Source of the DNA: Mycobacterium asiaticum DSM 44297
GTDB taxonomy: Bacteria; Actinomycetota; Actinomycetes; Mycobacteriales; Mycobacteriaceae
Reading direction: 5' to 3'
Length of the DNA: 64,000 nt
Assembly: GCF_000613245.1 (NCBI RefSeq)
Contig: NZ_HG964936.1
Span: 1,043,172-1,107,171, forward strand
Shown: positions 1 to 7,302 of the stretch, piece after piece
How the letters are laid out: each line of letters begins with the position of its first letter
How positions within the stretch are numbered: the first letter of the stretch is position 1
Notes under the pieces: generated by a model
Database searches by the model: none
Seen by the model: the letters and a program-made list of their open reading frames with translations, nothing else
Told to the model about the DNA's origin: nothing
Position numbers and translations under genes: made by a program

Positions 1-2
1 CC

Positions 3-557
3 CCGATGAGCTACACCAGCGGTTACACCGGCGGCGATCCCGCGGCAGCTGCGGGTGCCGGCAGCGCGGCGGCGACCGCCGCGAATACCGGCGTGCCCAC
101 CGCCGGCGTCGCCGGTTTCGGCATGATGCCGATGGCGCTGGCCGGTCTGGCGCGGGCGGGTCTGCTCGGCGACAGCCCGTCCATCATGAACACCACCAAG
201 CCCGCGCCCAAGGCCGAGGAACACGAGGCCGTCGCGCCGCCTACCGAGGCCGAGGTTGCCGAAGCGACGGAAGTTTCGGAAGCTCCGGAAGCGCAGGTGC
301 CGGCGATGAGCGTGCTGCCCACCGTGGCGCCCGAAGTCGCTGTTGCGGCCGCCCCGGGCGAGGCGATGCCGGCCACGCAGACGTCCGTCTCGGGAATACC
401 GGTGACGGGTCTGCGAGCCCAGGCCAAGGAAACTTCCGAGGCGGACGAAGCGGAGGAAACCGTGGTCTCGCTTCGGCCCAAGATCGCCCCCGGGGAGTTC
501 CGCCCTCAGGAGGAGGCTCAGGAAGAGAGCCCGCAACTGCAAGTGCGGGGCGGCTGA
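3..557 (+). CDS. PPE-family protein, C-terminal part (cut by window edge)
   Basis: The reading frame is open from the window edge to a TGA at 555-557, so the N-terminal PPE domain lies outside. What remains is about 184 residues: a small-residue-rich segment (Ala, Gly, Thr, Val) ending near the GLARAGLLG stretch, then an acidic Pro/Glu/Ala-rich tail. This composition fits the variable C-terminus of a PPE protein. The convergent receiver-like gene 8 bp downstream matches the pairing I recall for M. tuberculosis PPE52 (Rv3144c) and Rv3143. The PPE assignment rests on that context and on composition, because the diagnostic domain is not visible. Confidence 0.55.
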   Translation, partial: PMSYTSGYTGGDPAAAAGAGSAAATAANTGVPTAGVAGFGMMPMALAGLARAGLLGDSPSIMNTTKPAPKAEEHEAVAPPTEAEVAEATEVSEAPEAQVPAMSVLPTVAPEVAVAAAPGEAMPATQTSVSGIPVTGLRAQAKETSEADEAEETVVSLRPKIAPGEFRPQEEAQEESPQLQVRGG

Positions 558-565
558 GCTGCTTC

Positions 566-967
566 CTAGTGCGCGGGTGCGCGCAACAGGTTGAGCACGG
601 TTCGGCCCAGCACGATGGGGTCGAGCGGATGCGGCACGGCGGCCTCGGCGCGTGACCAGCTGGCCAGCCACGCATCGTCGGGACGCCCGGTCAGCACCAG
701 GATCGGCGGGCACGCCGACAGCTCATCCTTCAACTGCTTGGCGATGCCCATGCCGCCGGTCGGCGTCGCCTCCCCGTCGAGGATGGCCAGGTCGATGCCG
801 CCCTCGTCCATGGTGCGCACCACCATCGGCCCGGTAGCTACCTCGACGTAGCTCAGCTCGGGAAGATCCGGGTGCAGCCGCTTGCCCAGGGCCTGCATGA
901 CCCGTTCGCGGGTTTGGACGTTGTCGCTGTAGACGAGGATCTTCAGTGGGTTGCTCGACTCGGGCAC
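566..967 (-). CDS. Stand-alone receiver-like protein (Rv3143-like), probably degenerate
   Basis: The 133-residue protein has the length and layout of a single CheY-like receiver with no output domain. Asp64 in the ILDGEATP segment sits where the phospho-acceptor should be. The usual N-terminal acidic pair is reduced to YSDN, and the switch Lys that normally follows beta-5 is replaced in AAVPHPLDP. Phosphorylation-dependent signalling may therefore be altered or lost. It is the last gene of the minus-strand operon, 15 bp after the YceI gene. Its position next to the PPE gene and its length match Rv3143 as I remember it. Partner kinase and target are unknown. Confidence 0.75.
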   Translation of the reverse strand: MPESSNPLKILVYSDNVQTRERVMQALGKRLHPDLPELSYVEVATGPMVVRTMDEGGIDLAILDGEATPTGGMGIAKQLKDELSACPPILVLTGRPDDAWLASWSRAEAAVPHPLDPIVLGRTVLNLLRAPAH

Positions 968-982
968 GGTGCAGATGTTAAT

Positions 983-1525
983 TCACGCCGTACGAGTCGA
1001 TTGCACGAAGACGGTCTCCGCCGACACCGTCACTGTGTCCGACATCACACCGAGTTTGTTCCAGTCCAGGTTGAACCGGGATCGGTTGATCTGGGTTGTC
1101 CCCGAGATCCGCACCGAGCCGTCGGCGAGCTCGGTGATCGTCACCGGCATCCGCACCGCTTCGGTGATGCCCTTGATCGTGAAGCCGGTTTGTAGTTCGG
1201 CCTCCCGGCCGGTGCCGGGCTGCAGGCCGCTGACGGCGACGGCAATCTGGGGAAAGCGCTCGACGTCGAAGAAGTCCGGAGACCGCAGGTGTTCGTCCCG
1301 CTTCTTGATACCGGTGTTCAGCGACGCGGCGTCGATGTCGATCCGGCCCGACACCGCGCCCTTGTCGCCCAGCTTGCCTTCCCCGCTGAATTTGGTGAAC
1401 CTGCCTTTGACGGGCAACACGCCCCACATGTTCTTGATCTTGAATTCGATCTTGGAGCTGTCGGGTACCAGCGTCCAGGGACCCGTGGTCTCGGGATCGG
1501 TGAGCAAAGTTTCCAGCGTCGTCAT
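983..1525 (-). CDS. YceI-family lipid-binding protein
   Basis: This 180-residue protein has the YceI beta-barrel signature. It opens with WTLVPDSSKIEFKIKNMWG, then has a VKGRFTKFSG strand and an SGRIDIDAASLNTGIKKRDEH block, followed by the HLRSPDFFDVERFP segment typical of the family. YceI proteins bind long amphiphiles such as polyisoprenoids in a lipocalin-like barrel. No signal peptide is visible, so the protein is probably cytoplasmic, as in many actinobacterial members. I chose the ATG at 1525 because the domain begins just after it and upstream codons are unlike the family. It follows the SnoaL gene by 10 bp and is likely co-transcribed. Confidence 0.85.
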   Translation of the reverse strand: MTTLETLLTDPETTGPWTLVPDSSKIEFKIKNMWGVLPVKGRFTKFSGEGKLGDKGAVSGRIDIDAASLNTGIKKRDEHLRSPDFFDVERFPQIAVAVSGLQPGTGREAELQTGFTIKGITEAVRMPVTITELADGSVRISGTTQINRSRFNLDWNKLGVMSDTVTVSAETVFVQSTRTA

Positions 1526-1535
1526 CGGGTCTCGC

Positions 1536-1928
1536 CTATTCGGTCGTCGGGGAGTCGAGTAGCGGGGCCAGCTCGGCAGGGTCGAAGTATTCGTCAATCC
1601 GGCTGATAAGACCTTCATTGTCCAACTTGATCACGATGCAAACCCGCATCGAGATCGATTGACCCGCGTGGCCGGTGGCGTGCAGGACGTGCTGCTGGAC
1701 GAATCCGGTCCCGAATTCCTGGCGGTCGAGGATTTCGTAGCTTCGCTCGGTCGTGGTCGAGATGAACCATTCGATGACGCGCAGCGCGCGGGCCTTGTCG
1801 TTATCGCGGCGGGCACCAACCCGCCACACCGTGATGTTTGGGCTCCACATCCGATCGACGGCGGTCCGGTCGCCATTCTCGATCGCGGCGAACAGTCGGT
1901 CGGCCACGTCGACGACGGTGGGGGACAT
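1536..1928 (-). CDS. SnoaL-like / NTF2-fold protein
   Basis: The 130-residue protein fits the NTF2-like cone fold. It starts with the helix VVDVADRLFAAIENGD, continues with the WSPNITVWRVG strand, a central pair of strands around QQHVLHATGH, and ends with the typical ISRIDEYFDPAEL motif of SnoaL/ketosteroid-isomerase-like proteins. Members act as isomerases, cyclases or small-molecule binding proteins; the substrate cannot be read here. It sits 8 bp downstream of the DUF6285 gene and 10 bp upstream of yceI inside the catabolic operon, so a role in handling an intermediate of that pathway is an inference. Confidence 0.85.
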   Translation of the reverse strand: MSPTVVDVADRLFAAIENGDRTAVDRMWSPNITVWRVGARRDNDKARALRVIEWFISTTTERSYEILDRQEFGTGFVQQHVLHATGHAGQSISMRVCIVIKLDNEGLISRIDEYFDPAELAPLLDSPTTE

Positions 1929-1936
1929 GGGTGCTC

Positions 1937-2275
1937 CTAGGGGTTGTCGTATCCGGGGTGAGCGGCCGCCAGCCGATGGCCCACCAGGGTCCGCAGGCAG
2001 GCGATGACGTCATCGGCGCGCTCGTCCAATGCGCCGTCGCGGATGGCGGCCGCCAGCGCGGCTTCGTCCGCGAAGCCAAGGTTGGCCAACGCCGCCCGGA
2101 CGTCGGATTCACCGGGGTTGCGCAGTTCGCGTTCGACCATCCGCAGGGCGTTGGCCGCTACCCGGGAGTGGAAGTTGACCTGGCCGGAAGTCGCTTCGCG
2201 CACATCGGTTTCCAGGAATTCGGCGACGGCGGCGACCAGTTCCGCCGCGGTGGGCCGGCCGTGTATCCCCGTCAC
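1937..2275 (-). CDS. DUF6285-type small protein, LvaB-like partner of the adjacent kinase
   Basis: The protein has 112 residues, about 12 kDa, and is mostly helical. Key stretches are TAAELVAAVAEFLE, FHSRVAANALRMVERE and a C-terminal DDVIACLRTLVGHRLAAAHPGY, the pattern of the DUF6285 family. I start it at the GTG at 2275, which overlaps the kinase stop as GTGA, giving tight translational coupling. In Pseudomonas putida, LvaB is a small protein of this size encoded beside the APH-like kinase LvaA and needed for its activity on 4-hydroxyacyl-CoA; the equivalence is inferred from size, neighbourhood and family. It is unlikely to be catalytic by itself. Confidence 0.75.
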   Translation of the reverse strand: MTGIHGRPTAAELVAAVAEFLETDVREATSGQVNFHSRVAANALRMVERELRNPGESDVRAALANLGFADEAALAAAIRDGALDERADDVIACLRTLVGHRLAAAHPGYDNP

Positions 2276-3243
2276 GACGGACTCCCGGCAATCAGGTCGA
2301 GCAGGTCCCATTCGTTCTCGCACACCCGTCGGCCGATCGTCGCCAGTTCCACCGACCGGGTCTGCCCGCTGAGGTGACGCTCCGCCTGATACCGGCAGAT
2401 CACCCCCCAGCGCAGGGTCGCCAGCACCAGCCACCAGTGAAACGTCACCGGGTCGACGGTAGTCGCGCTGGCCTCCTCGTAAGCGCGTAGGAAGCTCTCA
2501 ATACTGCCCAGGCCGCCCGCGCGCTGACTGGGCGGTGCCCCGAACCGCCAGGCACGCACGCAGAACCAGGCCAGGTCTTCGTAGGCCTCACCCACGTGCA
2601 CCAGCTCCCAGTCCAGCACCGCGGCGAGCCCGGAGCCGTCGACGATCAGATTGCCCATCCGAAAGTCGCCGTGCACCAACACTTTCGGCGACGGTGGCGG
2701 CATGCGGGCGGCCAGCCAGCGGAAGGCCCACTCGAAGGTTGCGGTGGTGTCGCCCATGTCGTCGAGTCGGTCCCGCCATTGCCCGATGGGGTCCTCGCGG
2801 GTCAGTCCCGAGTCGCCGGCGTCGGCGCGGTGGATGGCGGCGATCGCCTGTGCACACTGGCGCAACAGCCGATCCCGCGCCGCCCCGGAATCGCCAAGCT
2901 GCCGGTAGATGCGCCGAACAATGGTCTCGCCCTTGATCTCCTCACAGATCAGAAACGGGTTGCCGAGTGTGGCCACCGAGTCGTCGGCGATGAGGACATG
3001 CGGGACCGGCGCGCCGGCGGCGGCGGCCGCCGCCTGGACCCGTGCCTCCAATTCCATCCCGGCATGGACGTCGTCCGGTGGTCCGGTGCGCAGGATCAGC
3101 GACCGGCGCGCGCCGTCCGTCACCGCGTCGAACGCCCAGGTGGTTCGGCTGGCGCCGCCGGTAAGAGCACGCAGATTTTCGATGTTCACCCGCTCATTGA
3201 GGACCGAGCCCAGCAGCGCGCCGAGGTCCGCTGCCAGGGTCAT
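2272..3243 (-). CDS. APH-fold phosphotransferase (ACAD10/LvaA-like acyl-CoA hydroxyl kinase)
   Basis: The 323-residue protein has an aminoglycoside-phosphotransferase-like kinase fold. The catalytic loop is HGDFRMGNLIVD at about residues 192-203, and the metal-binding motif is VLDWELVHVG about 10 residues later. An N-terminal GGASRTTW loop binds ATP. Antibiotic resistance is an unlikely role: the gene overlaps the acyl-CoA dehydrogenase upstream (ATGA, 3240-3243) and DUF6285 downstream (GTGA). Mammalian ACAD10/11 fuse such a kinase to an acyl-CoA dehydrogenase, and bacterial LvaA phosphorylates the 4-hydroxyl of acyl-CoAs. By inference this enzyme phosphorylates a hydroxyacyl-CoA made by the operon. 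Confidence 0.85.
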   Translation of the reverse strand: MTLAADLGALLGSVLNERVNIENLRALTGGASRTTWAFDAVTDGARRSLILRTGPPDDVHAGMELEARVQAAAAAAGAPVPHVLIADDSVATLGNPFLICEEIKGETIVRRIYRQLGDSGAARDRLLRQCAQAIAAIHRADAGDSGLTREDPIGQWRDRLDDMGDTTATFEWAFRWLAARMPPPSPKVLVHGDFRMGNLIVDGSGLAAVLDWELVHVGEAYEDLAWFCVRAWRFGAPPSQRAGGLGSIESFLRAYEEASATTVDPVTFHWWLVLATLRWGVICRYQAERHLSGQTRSVELATIGRRVCENEWDLLDLIAGSPS

Positions 3244-4478
3244 CTCTTGCCGAACTTGAAGAGTCGCTGGGCAACTCGGCGGATCTGAATCTCCTCAGCG
3301 CCCTCGGTGATTCGGTAGCGCCGGTGGTGGCGGTAGATGTGTTCGAGCTGCTCGTGACGGCTGTAACCGATGCCGCCGAGCACCTGCATCGCCCGGTCGG
3401 CGGCCTCGCATACCAGCCGGTTGGCGCGGTAGTTGGCCATCGAAACCTTGTCGGAGACTTCCATGTGATGGTTGGCGTCCAACTGGGTGGCGGCGTAGTA
3501 CACCAGCAGCCGCACCATCTGCGCCTCGGTCTGCAATTCCACCAGCGGCCACTGCACCGCCTGGTTCACCGCCAGCGGTTTGCCGAATACCACGCGCTCC
3601 CCGGCATAGGCCACCGCACGGTCGATACAGTACTGGGCGGCCCCCAGACTGCTGGCCGCCTGGCGAATTCTGTTCTCGTGCAAGAAGGTTTGGCCCACTT
3701 CCAGACCGTGGTCGACTTCGCCGAGCACCGCGTCGTCGGGCACGCGCACATCCTTGAGTTCCACCTCGCCGTGGTCGGTCGGCATGTTGAACGTCCACCA
3801 GTAGTACGGCACGGTGAAGCCGGGTGCGTCGGTCGGCACGAGGAACGCGGTGATGCCACGCGCCTGTCCTGGTTCACCCGATGTGCGGGCGAACACCAGA
3901 TCGTGGGTGGCCCGGTGGACGCCGGTGTTGAATCGCTTGGCGCCGTTGATCACCCACCCGTCACCGTCGCGGACCGCGGAGGTCTCCAGCCAGGTGGCGT
4001 CAGACCCGTGGTTGGGTTCGGTCAGTCCGAACGCCATCGACCGCTCGCCGGTGATCAGCGCCTCGGTCCATTCCTGCTTCTGCGTCTCGGTCCCGAACCG
4101 GTCCATCATGATGACTTGCGGGAAGTTACCGACTATCGACGACTCGTCCTGCAGGTCGTTGTGTAATCCGAGTCCCTTGTGCGCCAGGTATTCCCGGATG
4201 ACGGCCATGTCGATATTGCTGCCGTCGCGGCCGCCGAATTGGGCCGGGAGCCCGTACCGCAACCAGCCCGCCTTGTCGGCGCGCTTGCGCATCTCACCGA
4301 GCAGGTCTTCCCACTCCCGTCGCGGGATGCCGCCGTTGTCCCAGTCGGTGCGGGCGTTCTCCCGCCGGTGATCGAAGTACTGGATATTCTCGCGTTCGAG
4401 GGGTTTGATCTCCCGCTCGATGAACTCGTCCATCTCGGCGAGTAGACCCGGAAGGTGTTCGGGGAGACTGAAATCCAC
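3240..4478 (-). CDS. Acyl-CoA dehydrogenase, ACAD10/11 (LvaC-like) type
   Basis: The full-length 412-residue flavoprotein shows the acyl-CoA dehydrogenase signatures: MAFGLTEPNHGSDATWLETSA for flavin and substrate contact in the middle domain, and a C-terminal four-helix domain with AMQVLGGIGYSRHEQLEHIYR and YRITEGAEEIQIRRVAQRL. Its closest family pattern is the ACAD10/11 branch, and the next gene encodes the kinase that is fused to this domain in animals. In that system the dehydrogenase-like enzyme eliminates phosphate from 4-phosphoacyl-CoA and re-routes it to a 3-hydroxyacyl-CoA. The assignment to this reaction is inferred; ordinary dehydrogenation remains possible. Confidence 0.85.
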   Translation of the reverse strand: MDFSLPEHLPGLLAEMDEFIEREIKPLERENIQYFDHRRENARTDWDNGGIPRREWEDLLGEMRKRADKAGWLRYGLPAQFGGRDGSNIDMAVIREYLAHKGLGLHNDLQDESSIVGNFPQVIMMDRFGTETQKQEWTEALITGERSMAFGLTEPNHGSDATWLETSAVRDGDGWVINGAKRFNTGVHRATHDLVFARTSGEPGQARGITAFLVPTDAPGFTVPYYWWTFNMPTDHGEVELKDVRVPDDAVLGEVDHGLEVGQTFLHENRIRQAASSLGAAQYCIDRAVAYAGERVVFGKPLAVNQAVQWPLVELQTEAQMVRLLVYYAATQLDANHHMEVSDKVSMANYRANRLVCEAADRAMQVLGGIGYSRHEQLEHIYRHHRRYRITEGAEEIQIRRVAQRLFKFGKR

Positions 4479-4496
4479 GTTGATCGCTCCTAATTG

Positions 4497-5108
4497 TCAA
4501 GCTCCGTACAAGGTCTTCTGCCAAATTTTGGAAAGTACAGCAATGGCGTCCTCGTCGGTCATCGTCACGCCGAGGTTCGGCCTGCCGACGAACACGGTGG
4601 TGAAATTCTCGAACAGCAGCGAGATGGCGGCCGCGGTGTGCTCGGGGTTGAGGTCGGTTCCGTAGCCCTGCTCCTGGGCCCGGCGGACGGAGGCGGCCAC
4701 GATGTTCATGCCGAAGCGGCGGAATTCGTTCTGGACGACGGCGAAGCGCTCCTGGGTGGCGGCCAATTGGGCCACCGCGATCATGATGCCGATGTTCTGC
4801 TTGAACATGCCCCAGTAGCCGGTGACCACGGAGACGAAGAACGCGTCGTCGGCCGGGGAGTCGGGCAGGTGGACACTGAGGCCGGACGGTTCGACGACGT
4901 CATGCAGGAATGACTCCGCCAGGGCGGCCAGCAGGTCCTCCTTGTCGGTGAAGTAGCGGTAGAACACCGCCGAGGACTTGCCGGCCGCCGAAGTGATGTC
5001 GGCCAGCGTGGTTCCGTGAAAGCCCCGCTCGGCGAACAGTTTTCGCGCGGCCAGTTCGATGGCTTGGCGGGTCTGCCGGCCTTTGGCACTGACCAGTTCG
5101 GCGGGCAT
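4497..5108 (-). CDS. TetR-family transcriptional regulator of the catabolic operon
   Basis: The 203-residue protein has an N-terminal TetR DNA-binding domain. It runs from RQTRQAIELAARKLFAERG to the recognition helix in SAAGKSSAVFYRYFTDKEDLL, at about residues 11-58. The remainder is the ligand-binding helical core. It lies inside the operon, its ATG overlapping the stop of the lyase gene by one base (TGATG) and its stop 18 bp before the acyl-CoA dehydrogenase. It is the only regulator in the gene set, so it probably represses the operon from the palindrome at 9622-9639 and responds to an acyl-CoA or aromatic intermediate. Ligand and site are inferred. Confidence 0.9.
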   Translation of the reverse strand: MPAELVSAKGRQTRQAIELAARKLFAERGFHGTTLADITSAAGKSSAVFYRYFTDKEDLLAALAESFLHDVVEPSGLSVHLPDSPADDAFFVSVVTGYWGMFKQNIGIMIAVAQLAATQERFAVVQNEFRRFGMNIVAASVRRAQEQGYGTDLNPEHTAAAISLLFENFTTVFVGRPNLGVTMTDEDAIAVLSKIWQKTLYGA

Positions 5109-6004
5109 CAGGTACGGATCCGGTCACCCGCGCGCAGCAGCGCGCTCGGCAAGTCGTGTCCGACAGCTTCCTTCGCGACCTGCGCCGCGGCGATCGCTGC
5201 TGGCAACTCCACGTCGACGTCGAATCCGCTGTCGGAAAGCAGATACACCAGATCCTCGGTCGCAATGTTGCCGGTAGCGCCCGGCGCGAACGGGCAGCCG
5301 CCAAGCCCGCCGACCGAGGCGTCCAACCGGGTGACGCCCGCCAAGACCGCCGCGTAGGCGCAGGCCAGTCCGGACCCGCGGGTGTTGTGAAAGTGGCCGC
5401 CCAGCGGCAGGTCGCCGATGACCGGACGCAACTGGGCGATCAGCGAACTCACCCGGCCCGGGGTGGCGGTACCGATTGTGTCGGCGATAGAGAACCGGTC
5501 CACCCCTTGGTTACGGGCGGAAGCTGCGATGCTCAGTACCCGTTCCGGGGGCGTCGGTCCCTCGAACGGGGAGTCCCAGGCCGTGGCGACGATGACCTCG
5601 ACGGTGGCGGCGTTGTCATGCGCGATGGCGACGATCTCACCGATCTGATTCGTCGCCTCGGCGCTGGTGCGCCCGACGTTCTTGCGGCTGAAGGTGTCGT
5701 CGGCCGCCACCACGTACTCGATCGACCGCAGCCCCGCGGCGATGGCCCGTTTGGCGCCGTTGGGGCTGGCCACCAGAGCGGAGAACTCGATGCCGGGGAA
5801 GTTGTGCAGTTCGGCGGCCAGTTCGGCCGCGTCGGCCATCGACGGCACTTTGGACGGCGACACGAACGCGGTGGCCTCCACCTCGCGCACCCCGGTGGCG
5901 GCGATCGCGGCCAGCATCTCCAGCTTGGCGGCCAACGGTACTGGCGTTTCGATCTGCAAGCCGTCGCGCAGCGCCACCTCACGGATGTCGACGTGCGTGC
6001 TCAT
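5108..6004 (-). CDS. Hydroxymethylglutaryl-CoA lyase-family enzyme
   Basis: The 298-residue protein is a DRE-TIM metallolyase. The N-terminal REVALRDGLQIE carries the catalytic Arg-Asp pair. The metal-binding HFHNTRG and the signature GGLGGCPFAPGATGN with following TED lie in the C-terminal third. The signature Cys and the metal His residues are present, so the enzyme should be active. HMG-CoA lyases cleave 3-hydroxy-3-methylglutaryl-CoA or related 3-hydroxyacyl-CoAs to acetyl-CoA and a keto acid. The ATG at 6004 overlaps the CoA-transferase stop (ATGA). Substrate choice within the family is not readable; the pairing with a CoA-transferase suggests a dicarboxylic acyl-CoA. Confidence 0.9.
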   Translation of the reverse strand: MSTHVDIREVALRDGLQIETPVPLAAKLEMLAAIAATGVREVEATAFVSPSKVPSMADAAELAAELHNFPGIEFSALVASPNGAKRAIAAGLRSIEYVVAADDTFSRKNVGRTSAEATNQIGEIVAIAHDNAATVEVIVATAWDSPFEGPTPPERVLSIAASARNQGVDRFSIADTIGTATPGRVSSLIAQLRPVIGDLPLGGHFHNTRGSGLACAYAAVLAGVTRLDASVGGLGGCPFAPGATGNIATEDLVYLLSDSGFDVDVELPAAIAAAQVAKEAVGHDLPSALLRAGDRIRT

Positions 6005-7302
6005 AGCACCTCCTCGGCGACCAACCGGGCGACCTCGTCGGCGGTCTTGCCCAACAGCCCGGTGTAGACGTCCTCGTTGTGCTGACCCGGACGCGCGGGA
6101 CCGGCGTAGCGGACGGTGCCGGGGGATTCCGAGAGCACCGGCACGATGCCCGGTCCCAGCACCTCGCGATCCACTCGCTCGTCGTAGTGCGGCACCAGCA
6201 TGCCGCGGGCGCGCAGCTGCGCGTCGTTTACCACTTCGGCGACGGTGTTGATCGGTCCAGCGATAACGCCTGCGGCGGAGAGCGTTTCGATGATATCGAC
6301 GGGCTGGCGCTGGGCCGCCCAGGCGCCGATGATCTCGTCCAGCTCGTCCTGATTGCGGCCCCGGGCGCCGTGCGTGGCGAACCGGTCGTCTGTGACCAGT
6401 TCCGGCTGGCCCATCGCCTTGCACAGCCGGGCGAACACGGTGTCCTGGTTGGCCGCGATCACCACCCAGGAGCCGTCGGCGCTGCGGTAGATGTTCGACG
6501 GCGCGATGCCCTCCAGCCGGGTGCCCGATGGCCCGCGCACGACACCGCCGACGTCATAGTCGGGAATGGTGGATTCCTGTACGGCCAAACATGATTCGGT
6601 GAGGGCGACATCGACGACCTGCCCGTGTCCGGTCACGCTGCGGCGGTATAACGCGGCAAGCGCGCCCTGCGCGCCGAACATTCCGGCCAGTGTGTCGCCC
6701 AGCGACAGCGCCAACCGCGGCGGCGGTCCGCCGGGGAAGCCATTGAGGTGCCGCAAACCGCTCGCTGCCTCGGCCACCGAGGCGTAGCCGGCCTTATGGG
6801 CATCCGGGCCGGTCTGGCCGTAGCCCGACACCCGGACCAGGATGATGCCCGAATTGCGTTTGCTGAGAACGTCGTAGCCCAGGTCCCACTTCTCCAGCGT
6901 GCCGGGTCGGAAGTTCTCCACCACGATGTCAGATTTCTCGACCAGTTCAAGGAACAGGTCGCGGCCCTCCGGCTTGCGCAGGTCCAGCGTGATGCCCCGC
7001 TTGTTGCGGGCGTGCACGGTCCAGAAGACGCGATGCCCGTTGAGTTCGGCCTGTCCCCAGGTGCGCAGCGGGTCCGGGGCACGGGGTGGTTCCACTTTGA
7101 TGACGTCGGCGCCCATGTCGCCGAGCAGGCGACCGACGAACGGTCCGGCGATCAGGGTGCCCAGTTCCAGCACCCTGATGCCGTCCAGGGCTCCAACAAT
7201 GCGCCGCTTCTCAGCATCACTGCGTTCTGCATCGTCGCCGGCGGCAGCAATGCGCCGCTGCTCAGCATCACTGCGTTCTGCGTCGTCGCCGGCGGGGGTC
7301 AC
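6001..7302 (-). CDS. Family III CoA-transferase (CaiB/BaiF type) with repeat-encoded N-terminal extension
   Basis: The 433-residue protein is a class III CoA-transferase. The nucleotide-binding start GIRVLELGTLIAGPFVGRLL lies at about residues 40-59, followed by GADVIKVEPP and LDLRKPEGRD. The YASVAEAASG and LGDTLAGMFGAQG segments carry the position of the catalytic Asp. It would move CoA between carboxylic acids to activate a substrate for the operon. The first 34 residues are not part of the family: they are two copies of a 17-residue unit (AGDDAERSDAE and variant) encoded by the 51-bp repeats at 7201-7302. The GTG start at 7302 overlaps the hydrolase stop as GTGA. Confidence 0.9.
   Translation of the reverse strand: MTPAGDDAERSDAEQRRIAAAGDDAERSDAEKRRIVGALDGIRVLELGTLIAGPFVGRLLGDMGADVIKVEPPRAPDPLRTWGQAELNGHRVFWTVHARNKRGITLDLRKPEGRDLFLELVEKSDIVVENFRPGTLEKWDLGYDVLSKRNSGIILVRVSGYGQTGPDAHKAGYASVAEAASGLRHLNGFPGGPPPRLALSLGDTLAGMFGAQGALAALYRRSVTGHGQVVDVALTESCLAVQESTIPDYDVGGVVRGPSGTRLEGIAPSNIYRSADGSWVVIAANQDTVFARLCKAMGQPELVTDDRFATHGARGRNQDELDEIIGAWAAQRQPVDIIETLSAAGVIAGPINTVAEVVNDAQLRARGMLVPHYDERVDREVLGPGIVPVLSESPGTVRYAGPARPGQHNEDVYTGLLGKTADEVARLVAEEVL
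7201..7302 (-). repeat. Two tandem 51-bp MIRU-like repeat units at a gene junction
   Basis: Copy A (7201-7251) and copy B (7252-7302) differ at only two positions over their first 43 bases and diverge at the end. The core reads GCGCCGCT-TCTCAGCATCAC and then TGCGTTCTGC, resembling the mycobacterial interspersed repetitive unit I recall from senX3-regX3. As described for such units, the repeat lies at a stop/start junction inside an operon and is translated in frame. It adds 34 residues to the CoA-transferase N-terminus. The family name is from memory. Confidence 0.7.

Noticed and set aside
2272..3243. Aminoglycoside resistance gene
   Set aside because: The kinase motifs are those of the APH fold, but its overlaps with an acyl-CoA dehydrogenase and DUF6285 place it in the LvaA/ACAD10 group.
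6005..6424. N-terminal extension of the HMG-CoA-lyase-like gene
   Set aside because: It lies inside the CoA-transferase in another frame; the lyase fold begins at ATG 6004, which overlaps the previous stop.
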